Shown here: piece by piece, positions 1 to 9,428 of the stretch
Numbering within the stretch: position 1 is the stretch's first letter
Layout: the number at the start of each line of letters is the position of its first letter
Source: Paenibacillus kyungheensis
Lineage (GTDB): Bacteria > Bacillota > Bacilli > Paenibacillales > Paenibacillaceae
DNA length: 64,000 nucleotides
NCBI RefSeq assembly: GCF_028606985.1
Contig: NZ_CP117416.1
Coordinates: 720,001-784,000, forward strand
Direction of reading: 5' to 3'
The notes under the pieces: generated by a model
Database searches by the model: none
What the model was told of the DNA's origin: nothing
Seen by the model: the letters and a program-made list of their open reading frames with translations, nothing else
Made by a program: the position numbers and the translations under genes

Positions 1-1621
<1,621 letters not shown>

Positions 1622-1684
1622 ATAAGCTAACACGCGATGGTTTTCGTTTTCGGATTCAGTTTTCAGGGAGCAACACACCTGCCT

Positions 1685-1802
1685 GTTTGGTAATGATGGC
1701 GGAGGGGTTCCACACGTACCCATCCCGAACACGACCGTTAAGCCCTCCAGCGCCGATGGTACTTGGACCGCAGGGTCCTGGGAGAGTAGGACGTTGCCAA
1801 GC
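1685..1802 (+). rRNA. 5S ribosomal RNA
   Basis: About 117 nt with the usual 5S landmarks: a 5' TTTGGT arm pairing with 3' TGCCAAGC, the conserved CCATCCCGAACACG loop, and GGGAGAGTAGGACG near the 3' end. It lies 63 nt after the 23S 3' end, as in Firmicutes rrn operons. Confidence 0.96.
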
Positions 1803-1814
1803 AAAATAGTTTTA

Positions 1815-1834
1815 TCCCTTCGGGGTTTTTTTTT
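1815..1834 (+). terminator. Short U-rich terminator after 5S rRNA
   Basis: CCC-TTCG-GGG hairpin followed directly by nine T residues. The stem is short, so readthrough into the tRNA cluster is possible. Confidence 0.5.
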
Positions 1835-1903
1835 CGCCGAAGGGTTAAGATTGATTTTAATAGGTTGAAGCGTATGAAAAGTTACGCTGTTACTTTTTTA
1901 AGC

Positions 1904-1975
1904 GGCCCGTTGGTCAAGTGGTTAAGACACCTCCCTTTCACGGAGGTAACAGGGGTTCGAGTCCCCTACGGGTCA
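1904..1975 (+). tRNA. tRNA-Glu (anticodon TTC)
   Basis: 72-nt cloverleaf. Acceptor GGCCCGT pairs with ACGGGTC, the anticodon loop is CTTTCAC, and the T-loop is GTTCGAGTC. No encoded CCA. Confidence 0.95.
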
Positions 1976-1991
1976 TTAACATATACACTAT

Positions 1992-2067
<76 letters not shown>

Positions 2068-2096
2068 TTTATTTTTAATATTAATTTGATTGCTAT

Positions 2097-2170
2097 GGCG
2101 GTCGTGGCGAAGGGGTTAACGCACCGGACTGTGACTCCGGCATTCGTGGGTTCAAGTCCCATCGGTCGCC
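2097..2170 (+). tRNA. tRNA-His (anticodon GTG)
   Basis: Anticodon loop CTGTGAC. An extra 5' G (position 2097) faces the C discriminator, the tRNA-His identity feature. The acceptor stem holds two G-U pairs (GCGGTCG/CGGTCGC). Confidence 0.93.
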
Positions 2171-2268
2171 CTTTATAATCTTATAAAGAATTAGCTTGAT
2201 ATTAGTATTAAAATGATGTAAAATGTAATATGTATGTTAAATCAATACTATTACTGCCTAAATTGTAT

Positions 2269-2344
2269 GAGTCATTAGCTCAGTCGGTAGAGCACCTGAC
2301 TTTTAATCAGGGTGTCGAAGGTTCGAGCCCTTCATGACTCACCA
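2269..2344 (+). tRNA. tRNA-Lys (anticodon TTT)
   Basis: 76-nt cloverleaf, acceptor GAGTCAT/ATGACTC, anticodon loop CTTTTAA, encoded CCA. Confidence 0.96.
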
Positions 2345-2357
2345 TTTTTCTTAATAT

Positions 2358-2439
2358 GCGCGTGTGGCGGAATTGGCAGACGCACTAGACTTAGGATCTA
2401 GCGTCTCACGACGTGGGGGTTCAAGTCCCTCCACGCGCA
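2358..2439 (+). tRNA. tRNA-Leu (anticodon TAG)
   Basis: 82-nt class II tRNA with a long variable arm. Acceptor GCGCGTG/CACGCGC, anticodon loop CTTAGGA. No encoded CCA. Confidence 0.94.
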
Positions 2440-2447
2440 TAGATTTT

Positions 2448-2522
2448 GCGGACGTGGCTCAGCGGTAGAGCATCGCCTTGCCAAGGCGAGGGTCGTGGGT
2501 TCGATTCCCATCGTCCGCTCCA
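2448..2522 (+). tRNA. tRNA-Gly (anticodon GCC)
   Basis: Acceptor GCGGACG/CGTCCGC, anticodon loop TTGCCAA, encoded CCA. Confidence 0.95.
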
Positions 2523-2683
2523 ATCTTTATTCAGTGTAGAGCGTATATATTATATACGTTTTTATTCTACGCTTTAATTCATATAACAACTATATTTGTT
2601 TATAGTTGGCATGTGTAAGATTTGATTAACATGGTTATTCAGGTTTTATAATATACCTGATGTTAACCATATCCTCTTAATCC

Positions 2684-2754
2684 GCGGGTGTAGTTCAATG
2701 GTAGAACTTCAGCCTTCCAAGCTGATAGCGTGGGTTCGATTCCCATCACCCGCT
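2684..2754 (+). tRNA. tRNA-Gly (anticodon TCC)
   Basis: 71-nt cloverleaf, acceptor GCGGGTG/CACCCGC, anticodon loop CTTCCAA. Separated from the previous tRNA by about 160 AT-rich bases. Last gene of the cluster. Confidence 0.95.
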
Positions 2755-2760
2755 TTATAA

Positions 2761-2794
2761 AAAAGGATGTCTGCATTGTGCAGGCATCCTTTTT
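2761..2794 (+). terminator. Terminator of the rRNA/tRNA cluster
   Basis: GGATGTCTGCA pairs with TGCAGGCATCC across a 3-nt loop and is followed by TTTTT. It sits six bases after the last tRNA. Confidence 0.85.
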
Positions 2795-2872
2795 AGTTTT
2801 CTATTAATTTAATAGGCTAAAGAATGCGATAAGTGATAAAGGATTATGGATATAGGTTGAATAGTATTGGAT

Positions 2873-2921
2873 AAAAAAGAAACAGCACAGAAGTAACTCT
2901 TATTCTGTACTGTTTCTTTTT
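2873..2921. terminator. Terminator downstream of the KAS III gene, usable in both directions
   Basis: AAAGAAACAG..ACAGAA pairs with TTCTGT..CTGTTTCTTT. A-rich and T-rich flanks let it act on the leftward gene that ends at 3005 and on any rightward readthrough. Confidence 0.7.
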
Positions 2922-3004
2922 ATATTACTTTGTTTTTTTATATTGCTTTGTATGCATTTCAAATATATTTTAAACATATTTAGCTAGGTATTAGTTTTAA
3001 AAGA

Positions 3005-4000
3005 TTATTTTAAATTCCAGCGTAAAATCATACCCATTTGGGTGAGTCCTGCACCAAAACCATATAGTAATACGGTATTTCCATTTTTTAATTTATGATC
3101 ATCTCTTCCTAATTGCAAAGCTAGAGGAATTGAAGCAGAAGAAGTGTTGCCGTACCATTCAGCACTGGTAAGTGTATGGTCTAGAGAAAATCCTGTTTTT
3201 TCGCAAATCGAATCGATCATTTTGAGATTAGCGCTATGTGGAACGAACCAATTAATATCGGTAAGGGATTGATTGGTCTGATCTAAAAGGTTTTGAATAC
3301 CTTTTGGTACTGTACGTACAGCCCATTTATAGACTTCACGACCATTTTGTACGATTTTTCCATTGCCAAGCATCGCTTGATTATTGATTTGATCGGATAA
3401 TCCGGTGCGGTATACATGTTCTCCACCAGAACCATCGCTATCCATAAAAGTTCCTAGAAAGCTAGGTTGTTCTGGATCGTATTCGACTAAGGCTGCACCG
3501 GCACCATCACCGAATAAAATACATGTGCTGCGATCGGTATAATCTGTTATTTTGCTCATCGTTTCACTAGCAATCACTAGAATTTTGCGATGAAGACCTG
3601 ATGTGATAAAGCTATTGGCTACATGAAGTGCATATACAAAGCCAGCACAAGTAGCATTGAGATCTAGTGCACCAGCACCTTTGATATTGAAATAAGATTG
3701 AATTTGAGTAGCTGTACTTGGAAATACATAATCTGAAGTTGTGGTAGCCACAATAATGAGTTCTACATCTTCCAAAGTACCTGGATAAGTTTTCTGTAGA
3801 TTTTTGACTGCTTCTATTCCGAGTGTAGATGTGAATTGTTGCTCATTAGCAATACGGCGTTCTCTTATCCCTGTACGTTGAACAATCCATTCGTCAGATG
3901 TATCGACTAGCTGTTCAAGATCAGTGTTAGTTAAACGTTTGTCGGGGACATAAGTTCCTAATGCTGTAAGACGAGCTGTTGAATGATTGATAAAGATCAC
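3005..4000 (-). CDS. fabH: 3-oxoacyl-[acyl-carrier-protein] synthase III (FabH family)
   Basis: Condenses a short acyl-CoA primer with malonyl-ACP to start fatty acid synthesis in the cytosol. Numbered from the GTG at 4000, the Cys-His-Asn triad is C118 (LNATCAGF), H255 (FVPHSANLK) and N285 (YGNTSSASIP). The C-terminal GFGAGLTQMG loop is present. The N-terminus (ARLTALGTYVPDKRLTN) resembles Bacillus FabHB. The start is uncertain. The GTG lies inside a 9-nt perfect match to the anti-Shine-Dalgarno sequence (GAGGTGATC, 4003-3995). An ATC codon at 3991-3989, 8 nt beyond GAGG, would be better spaced and would begin at NHSTARL. A FapR-like palindrome lies upstream at 4181-4195. Function is secure at family level; FabHA versus FabHB is not settled. 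Confidence 0.93.
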   Translation of the reverse strand: MIFINHSTARLTALGTYVPDKRLTNTDLEQLVDTSDEWIVQRTGIRERRIANEQQFTSTLGIEAVKNLQKTYPGTLEDVELIIVATTTSDYVFPSTATQIQSYFNIKGAGALDLNATCAGFVYALHVANSFITSGLHRKILVIASETMSKITDYTDRSTCILFGDGAGAALVEYDPEQPSFLGTFMDSDGSGGEHVYRTGLSDQINNQAMLGNGKIVQNGREVYKWAVRTVPKGIQNLLDQTNQSLTDINWFVPHSANLKMIDSICEKTGFSLDHTLTSAEWYGNTSSASIPLALQLGRDDHKLKNGNTVLLYGFGAGLTQMGMILRWNLK

Positions 4001-4180
4001 CTCTATATATGATTTGAATGATGTGTATATACTGGAGTAGTTGATAATTTGGTAAGATGCTGATTATCTTGTAATACAATGACTATATAAACCGATTGGA
4101 TTGACAGAGTTAGATTATGATAGGATATTTTATAAAAAGGCAGCATAATGATTGTATTTAATCTTTTTAATACTAGGTTA

Positions 4181-4195
4181 TAGTACCAGGTACTA
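4181..4195. promoter_or_regulatory. FapR-like operator upstream of fabH
   Basis: Perfect 15-bp palindrome TAGTACCAGGTACTA, about 180 bp upstream of the fabH start. From memory, the Bacillus FapR operator has a TTAGTACC..GGTACTAA core, and fabH genes belong to that regulon. The rest of the 4004-4490 gap is AT-rich, and I see no gene in it. Confidence 0.5.
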
Positions 4196-4507
4196 ATTCA
4201 TTTTAAATATAACCTATTTGAACAATATTGTAAATCGATTATTGATTTTGGGATGACTAAGTGATGTTGATATAGCTCGATTGGTTTTGAGGTAATAGTA
4301 AATGTTATAATGGAAGCATATGGAGTTATCATACCATACAGAATCATATTGTTTAAATCATGAGAAAAGTATATTTTAAATGATATGCTTTATTTTGTTT
4401 GTATGGACTGTTTTATAATTGAAGTAGTATATAAGTTATACTATGTGGAAAGTGCTAATGATTCAGATCTGACGTAATTTATCATTTTCAGTGAGGTGAC
4501 TATAGTA

Positions 4508-5701
4508 ATGGATATTAGACAATTAACAGTAGAAGATTTTGATGCACGAGCGGAATTAGGAATGTATGCTTTTCAATATCGCAGATCTGCAGAAGAACTG
4601 GAAAAAGAAAAACAAGGTTTTAAACCAGAACGAACATGGGGACTTTTTGAAGAAGAGCAATTGAGTGCTCAACTTACACTTTTACCATTACAGACGTACA
4701 TACACGGGCAAGTTTTTGATATGGGTGGGATTGCAGGTGTTGCGACCTGGCCTGAGAAAAGAAGACAGGGATTGGTTGCGAAGTTATTAGATCATACACT
4801 GCAACAAATGAATGAAGCAGGGCAATCGATATCCTTTTTGCATCCGTTTCATTTTCCATTTTATCGTAAGTTTGGCTGGGAGACTTATATTGAATATCGT
4901 CAATATACTATTCCTACGAATAAGCTACCTGCTAAAGTTCAAGTTGAAGGTACAATAAAACGTGGTATTCGTGATTTGGAAATTTTTAATGCTGTTTATG
5001 AAAAATATGCTTCTAATTATAATGGAACACTGGTAAGAGATACCGAGCGTTGGGAACGAAAATTAGTACCGAATAGTGATTTGTTTACCGCTGTTTATTA
5101 TAATCCTCAAGATCAAGCTTGTGGTTATCTTATTTATGAGATCAAAGATCAGAAAATGAATATTAAAGAATTGGTATCTCTTGATGAACGTTCACGCCAA
5201 GCACTATGGACTTTTATTTCTAACCACGATTCAATGGTGACTGAAGTCAATGTGCAAGCACCGATCGATGATTCGTTGTCGTATCTGTTGAATGATCCAC
5301 GTATTGAGCAACAGATTGTTCCTTATTTTATGGCGAGAATAGTTAATGTTAAAACGTTTCTTGAGCAATATCCATTTACGGTTGGTAAAGTAGAATCGTT
5401 ATCGATCCGGGTGAATGATGCGACAGCAGAGTGGAACAATGGGATCTGGGATGTGCTTATTAATGATGAAGGTAAAGCGAAAGTGAGTCGGCGTGAAGCT
5501 TTGCCCGAAGGTTTGCAACAAGATCTCTGGGATCATAGTGATATTGATACAGATATTCAAGCATTAACTGTAGCATTGATGGGGTATAAACGTCCGCTAG
5601 CTTTATGTAGTTGGGGGAAATGGAAAGGCAAGTTAGAAGCTGTTCATATTTTGGAATCACGGATTCCTTTTACTACCACACATTTGATGGACTTTTTCTA
5701 A
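4508..5701 (+). CDS. Eis-like GNAT N-acetyltransferase
   Basis: 397 residues with the three-part layout of the Eis family: an N-terminal GNAT fold, a second degenerate GNAT-like domain and a C-terminal SCP2-like domain. The first GNAT carries the acetyl-CoA loop in GVATWPEKRRQGLVAKLL, followed by the typical FYRKFGWE segment. Family members acetylate aminoglycosides or protein amines; the substrate here cannot be told from sequence. ATG 4508 is chosen because GAGGTGA (about 4493-4499) sits 8-9 nt upstream; an in-frame GTG at 4496 overlaps that site. It is a single gene, and a strong terminator follows at 5886. Confidence 0.82.
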   Translation: MDIRQLTVEDFDARAELGMYAFQYRRSAEELEKEKQGFKPERTWGLFEEEQLSAQLTLLPLQTYIHGQVFDMGGIAGVATWPEKRRQGLVAKLLDHTLQQMNEAGQSISFLHPFHFPFYRKFGWETYIEYRQYTIPTNKLPAKVQVEGTIKRGIRDLEIFNAVYEKYASNYNGTLVRDTERWERKLVPNSDLFTAVYYNPQDQACGYLIYEIKDQKMNIKELVSLDERSRQALWTFISNHDSMVTEVNVQAPIDDSLSYLLNDPRIEQQIVPYFMARIVNVKTFLEQYPFTVGKVESLSIRVNDATAEWNNGIWDVLINDEGKAKVSRREALPEGLQQDLWDHSDIDTDIQALTVALMGYKRPLALCSWGKWKGKLEAVHILESRIPFTTTHLMDFF

Positions 5702-5885
5702 GCACATGTGAATGGGTGGAGTATTAGTGATGTACGTATAGAGTGATTTTTTAGAATGAATGCTTTAATTGGTGGAAGTTCTTATAAAACGTGAAAGCAA
5801 ATGAATAGTGATACTGTAAAGGAATCATACAGTTCAAATCGTAAATATAAACAGTATGATCTTTACAATGATAATTAAGCTGAGA

Positions 5886-5943
5886 AAGCTTATCTCTCTA
5901 CTGAAGTGCATTATACACTTTGTAGAGGATAAGCTTTTTTTTG
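5886..5943 (+). terminator. Terminator after the Eis-like gene
   Basis: AAGCTTATC..CTAC pairs with GTAG..GATAAGCTT, with an inner AGTG/CACT hairpin, followed by seven or more T residues. It lies 185 bp after the stop codon. Confidence 0.8.
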
Positions 5944-5982
5944 AATATAATTGTGCATTTGCACTATTCGAGTATACTTTTG

Positions 5983-6139
5983 ATGACTGAATGACTGAAT
6001 GACTGAATGACTGAATGACTGAATGACTGAATGACTGAATGACTGAATGACTGAATGACTGAATGACTGAATGACTGAATGACTGAATGACTGAATGACT
6101 GAATGACTGAATGACTGAATGACTGAATGACTGAATGAC
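5983..6139. repeat. 8-bp tandem repeat (ATGACTGA), about 19.6 identical copies
   Basis: 157 bp of uninterrupted, apparently identical 8-mers, ending 44 bp before the stop of the leftward amidase gene. A period of 8 is not a multiple of three and no gene uses it. Such perfect arrays usually vary in copy number between strains. The rest of the 5702-6183 gap holds only the terminator above. Confidence 0.95.
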
Positions 6140-6183
6140 CGAGTTAGATTATATCGATTATATGAAAAATTTAAAAAAGATAA

Positions 6184-7779
6184 TTATGGTGTTAATGTAG
6201 GAGCTTGACGATGATGAGTACCTTGTTCATAGCTATATGCTAATTTGATCAATGTGCTTTCATCAAATGGTCTACCTAAAAATTCAATTCCTACCGGCAA
6301 TTTCTGATTGGTGAATCCAGCAGGAACTGTAATCGCAGGGAAGCCGGAAAAAGGGCTTAACCGATTATTGTCACCTGATACTTGTTCTTCACCGATCGTA
6401 GCTGCTGGTTGGGTAGTCGTCGGATAGATAATCGCATCTAGATTCTGGTCTGCCATTACTTTTAAAAGAGATTCGCGTGTGACCTTAGTACGGTTGAGTA
6501 CGATATCTTTATATTCTTGAGTATCAAGTGTGGCTACAGTGTTACGTTTTTGCATCGCTTCAGCTTGCTTGGGATCAAATTGATTGGATGCTAGAATTTC
6601 GGTCAGATTATGATAAGGTGCATCTTCTCCTAAGCTCGCCAGGTAATCATTGATTTGAAATTTAAATTCGTAACCACTAAGGCTAGGGTATTTCATAATT
6701 TGTTGTAAGTTAGGAATTTGGATAGGAACCGGTGTAGCTCCTAATCGCTTTATATCATCGACAGCCGTGTAGACCACTTGGGTGACTGATTTTTCACTGT
6801 CTTTTGTATTATTGAACAATTCTGTGGCTATACCGATACGAGCTCCTTGCAGACCATCTGCTTGTAATGAATCGGTATAATTCGCAGGGATATGTCCAAC
6901 GCTATAAGCTGTAGCAATATCGTCTGCATCATAGCCAGCAGTAGCTTGTAATAATATCGCTGCATCTTCTACTGTGCGTGCGATCGGCCCGCCGACATCT
7001 TGAGTAAGAGCGAGTGGAATAATACCATCACGACTGCTTAATCCTACCGTAGGACGAATACCGACCAGATTGTTAAATGCAGATGGAATACGAATAGATC
7101 CACCTGTATCTGTTCCTAGACCTGCCGCTGCAAAGTTAGCAGCGATAGCAGCTCCTGTTCCACCGCTCGAACCGCCCGGGTAATGATCGAGTGCATAAGG
7201 ATTCAGCGTCTGCCCTCCAAGTGAGCTCGAAGTAGTAATTCCAAATGCAAATTCATGCAGATTGGATTTGGCTAAAATGATAGCACCTGCTGCTTTGAGC
7301 ATAGCGATCTGATCAGCGTCTTGATCTGGAATCGAATTTTGAAGACAGACACAACCTGCTGTTGTAGGCATATCGGCTGTATCGAAATTGTCTTTTACAA
7401 TAATCGGTATACCATGTAAAGGCCCGCGTGCTCCTGTCGTAGCACGTTCTTTGTCTAATTGAGCTGCAATTTCAAGTGCTTTGGGATTAATCGTAAGAAT
7501 AGCATTAAGCTTGATCCCTTGATCATCATATTTAGCAATTCGATCTAAGTATTGTTGTACAAGCTGAACAGAAGTCAGACGACCTTCTTTCATAGCTGAT
7601 TGCATCTGAGCAATCGTTGCTTCTGTAATCACAAAAGGTTCATTGGTTCCTGGAGAGCCAGCAGCTTGAACAGAAGAGGTAACACCGTATGTACTGAATG
7701 GAGCAACAATTAACGCAATAACTGTAAACCACATAACAATTACTTTTTGATACTTTTTCATATGTTGGATATTAGACAA
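6184..7779 (-). CDS. Secreted amidase (amidase signature family)
   Basis: 531 residues. Residues 1-40 form a signal peptide: KKYQK, a hydrophobic run, then VQAAG as a likely cleavage site. The amidase-signature Ser-cisSer-Lys triad is visible as K129 (IPIIVKDNF), S204/S205 (PGGSSGGTGAA) and S228 (TDTGGSIRIPSA). The family hydrolyses C-N amide bonds in varied substrates; the natural substrate is unknown. The export signal points to an extracellular or wall role. The TTG start at 7779 has GGAG nine bases upstream. The gene is divergent from the oxidoreductase at 8086. It is not GatA: no gatC or gatB is nearby and it carries an export signal. Confidence 0.88.
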   Translation of the reverse strand: MSNIQHMKKYQKVIVMWFTVIALIVAPFSTYGVTSSVQAAGSPGTNEPFVITEATIAQMQSAMKEGRLTSVQLVQQYLDRIAKYDDQGIKLNAILTINPKALEIAAQLDKERATTGARGPLHGIPIIVKDNFDTADMPTTAGCVCLQNSIPDQDADQIAMLKAAGAIILAKSNLHEFAFGITTSSSLGGQTLNPYALDHYPGGSSGGTGAAIAANFAAAGLGTDTGGSIRIPSAFNNLVGIRPTVGLSSRDGIIPLALTQDVGGPIARTVEDAAILLQATAGYDADDIATAYSVGHIPANYTDSLQADGLQGARIGIATELFNNTKDSEKSVTQVVYTAVDDIKRLGATPVPIQIPNLQQIMKYPSLSGYEFKFQINDYLASLGEDAPYHNLTEILASNQFDPKQAEAMQKRNTVATLDTQEYKDIVLNRTKVTRESLLKVMADQNLDAIIYPTTTQPAATIGEEQVSGDNNRLSPFSGFPAITVPAGFTNQKLPVGIEFLGRPFDESTLIKLAYSYEQGTHHRQAPTLTP

Positions 7780-8085
7780 ATAACTTCACTCCTTTGTAAG
7801 ATATCATCGATTATTGTTGATACATGTAATTAATTATGTATTTTAGTGTTAAAAAAGATAACATGTCAATACAAAAGATCAAATAGGCTTAGATTAGAAT
7901 ATAAAATAATGATTAAAATGATACATATTTAACTGTTCTTTTAAAGAAAATTCGGTACATTAACAAGGAGCAGATAAAATTAATATTTGTGCAAAAGAAA
8001 TGTGATGTTGCAGTTAAAAGTTTGGTAGAATAAAATGGTAATGGCTTAAATGGAATTATAATCCAGTATAGAAAGAGGAATCAAC
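7780..8085. promoter_or_regulatory. Divergent intergenic region with a promoter for the oxidoreductase gene
   Basis: AT-rich and non-coding. A sigma-A-like promoter on the plus strand is visible: TTGCAG (8008-8013), a 17-nt spacer, then TAAAAT (8031-8036), about 50 bp before the start codon at 8086. No clear operator was seen. Confidence 0.5.
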
Positions 8086-9147
8086 ATGGCAAACAAGTCG
8101 GTATACAATTTGGTCATCGTAGGCTATGGCGGAATGGGAAGTTATCATGGGCAATTGATTGAGAAAGTACCTGCACTTGAAGTAACTGGTGTGTACGATA
8201 TCGTAGACTATCGGATGGAACTTGCTGGACAACATGGTTATCATGCTTATGAAAGTATGGGAGCGGTTTTATCAGATGAAAATGTTGATATTGTATTGAT
8301 TGCTACTCCTAACGATGTACATAAAGAATTATCGATTCAGGCTTTACGTGCAGGCAAGCATGTTATTTGTGAGAAACCTGTAACGATCAACAGTGCGGAT
8401 CTGCTAGACATTGTCAAAGTAGCAGAAGAAACCGGTCAGACATTTACAGTACATCAAAATCGTCGCTGGGATGAAGATTTCTTGATTATTCGTGATATGT
8501 TTGAAAAACGGGCTGTTGGAGATGTGTTTCATGTGGAATCACGTGTACAAGGAGCTAATGGTATTCCAGGAGATTGGAGACAGCTCAAAGCTTATGGCGG
8601 CGGCATGTTGCTTGATTGGGGAGTGCATTTACTAGATCAGCTATTATTGCTTACCGATAGTAAGATCGAAAGTGTCCATGCTCAGTTGAGTACCATTTTG
8701 GATACAGAAGTAGATGATGGATTTACAACAACGATTCGTTTTAAAGATGGGTTAACAGCAGTTGTAGAAGTCGGTACAACTAACTATGTTAAATTACCAC
8801 GCTGGTATGTAAAAGGAACCGAAGGAACAGCAATTATTCAAGATTGGGATCTAAGCGGGGAGATCGTTACCCGTAATACAGAAGTGGAAAAAGTAGAACC
8901 CAAACCGATTCAAGCAGGTCGTGGATTGACCAAAACGATGGCTCCACCTTCTGAAGAGTCTACAATTCGTAAATCGATTGAACCGATCCAAAACCCGCCA
9001 GAAGAGTTCTATGTGAACTTTTTGTCTGTGATCGAAGGCTCTGCGCAATCGGCTGTACCTAATGAACAAGTACATCGAGTGTTAGTGCTGATCGAGACGA
9101 TTTTTGAAGCGGCTGAAAAAGATGCAGTGATTCATAAAGAATTTTAA
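8086..9147 (+). CDS. Gfo/Idh/MocA family NAD(P)-dependent oxidoreductase
   Basis: 353 residues. The N-terminal Rossmann fold has VIVGYGGMGSYHG at residues 8-20, the conserved EKP (HVICEKPVT), and a C-terminal alpha/beta domain with the LDWGVHLLDQ histidine motif typical of the family. Members oxidise or reduce hydroxyls of sugars, inositols and related compounds; the substrate is not deducible. AGAGGAA lies just before the ATG. It stands alone and is followed by a terminator at about 9175-9218. Confidence 0.88.
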   Translation: MANKSVYNLVIVGYGGMGSYHGQLIEKVPALEVTGVYDIVDYRMELAGQHGYHAYESMGAVLSDENVDIVLIATPNDVHKELSIQALRAGKHVICEKPVTINSADLLDIVKVAEETGQTFTVHQNRRWDEDFLIIRDMFEKRAVGDVFHVESRVQGANGIPGDWRQLKAYGGGMLLDWGVHLLDQLLLLTDSKIESVHAQLSTILDTEVDDGFTTTIRFKDGLTAVVEVGTTNYVKLPRWYVKGTEGTAIIQDWDLSGEIVTRNTEVEKVEPKPIQAGRGLTKTMAPPSEESTIRKSIEPIQNPPEEFYVNFLSVIEGSAQSAVPNEQVHRVLVLIETIFEAAEKDAVIHKEF

Positions 9148-9174
9148 AAATAGATAGGTAGAAATGAATTACAC

Positions 9175-9218
9175 AAAAAGCGGGTATTCTATAGTGAAAT
9201 ATAGATATCGGCTTTTTT
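9175..9218 (+). terminator. Terminator after the oxidoreductase gene
   Basis: Imperfect hairpin AAAAAGCGGGTAT..CTATA with TATAGATATCGGCTTTTTT, ending in a T run. Confidence 0.65.
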
Positions 9219-9428
9219 GTGATATCCAAGTGGACTGTACATATAGTGTTCTATCATAAGAATTGGATCAGCACATAAGGTCGTGTAATAACCTTAATAT
9301 TTATTTGAAAAGTGTTACAATATATAGATGTGTATATCGACGTCTGATTGCAACGAATACACAGGAGAAAAATAACCGTAAATAAATGATACACAAATAT
9401 ATACAAGAAAGTGAAAGGAATGAATTAT

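Noticed and set aside
5983..6139. Possible CRISPR array
   Set aside because: Units are 8 bp with no spacers; simple tandem repeat. The 7-bp array at 28988 is rejected for the same reason.
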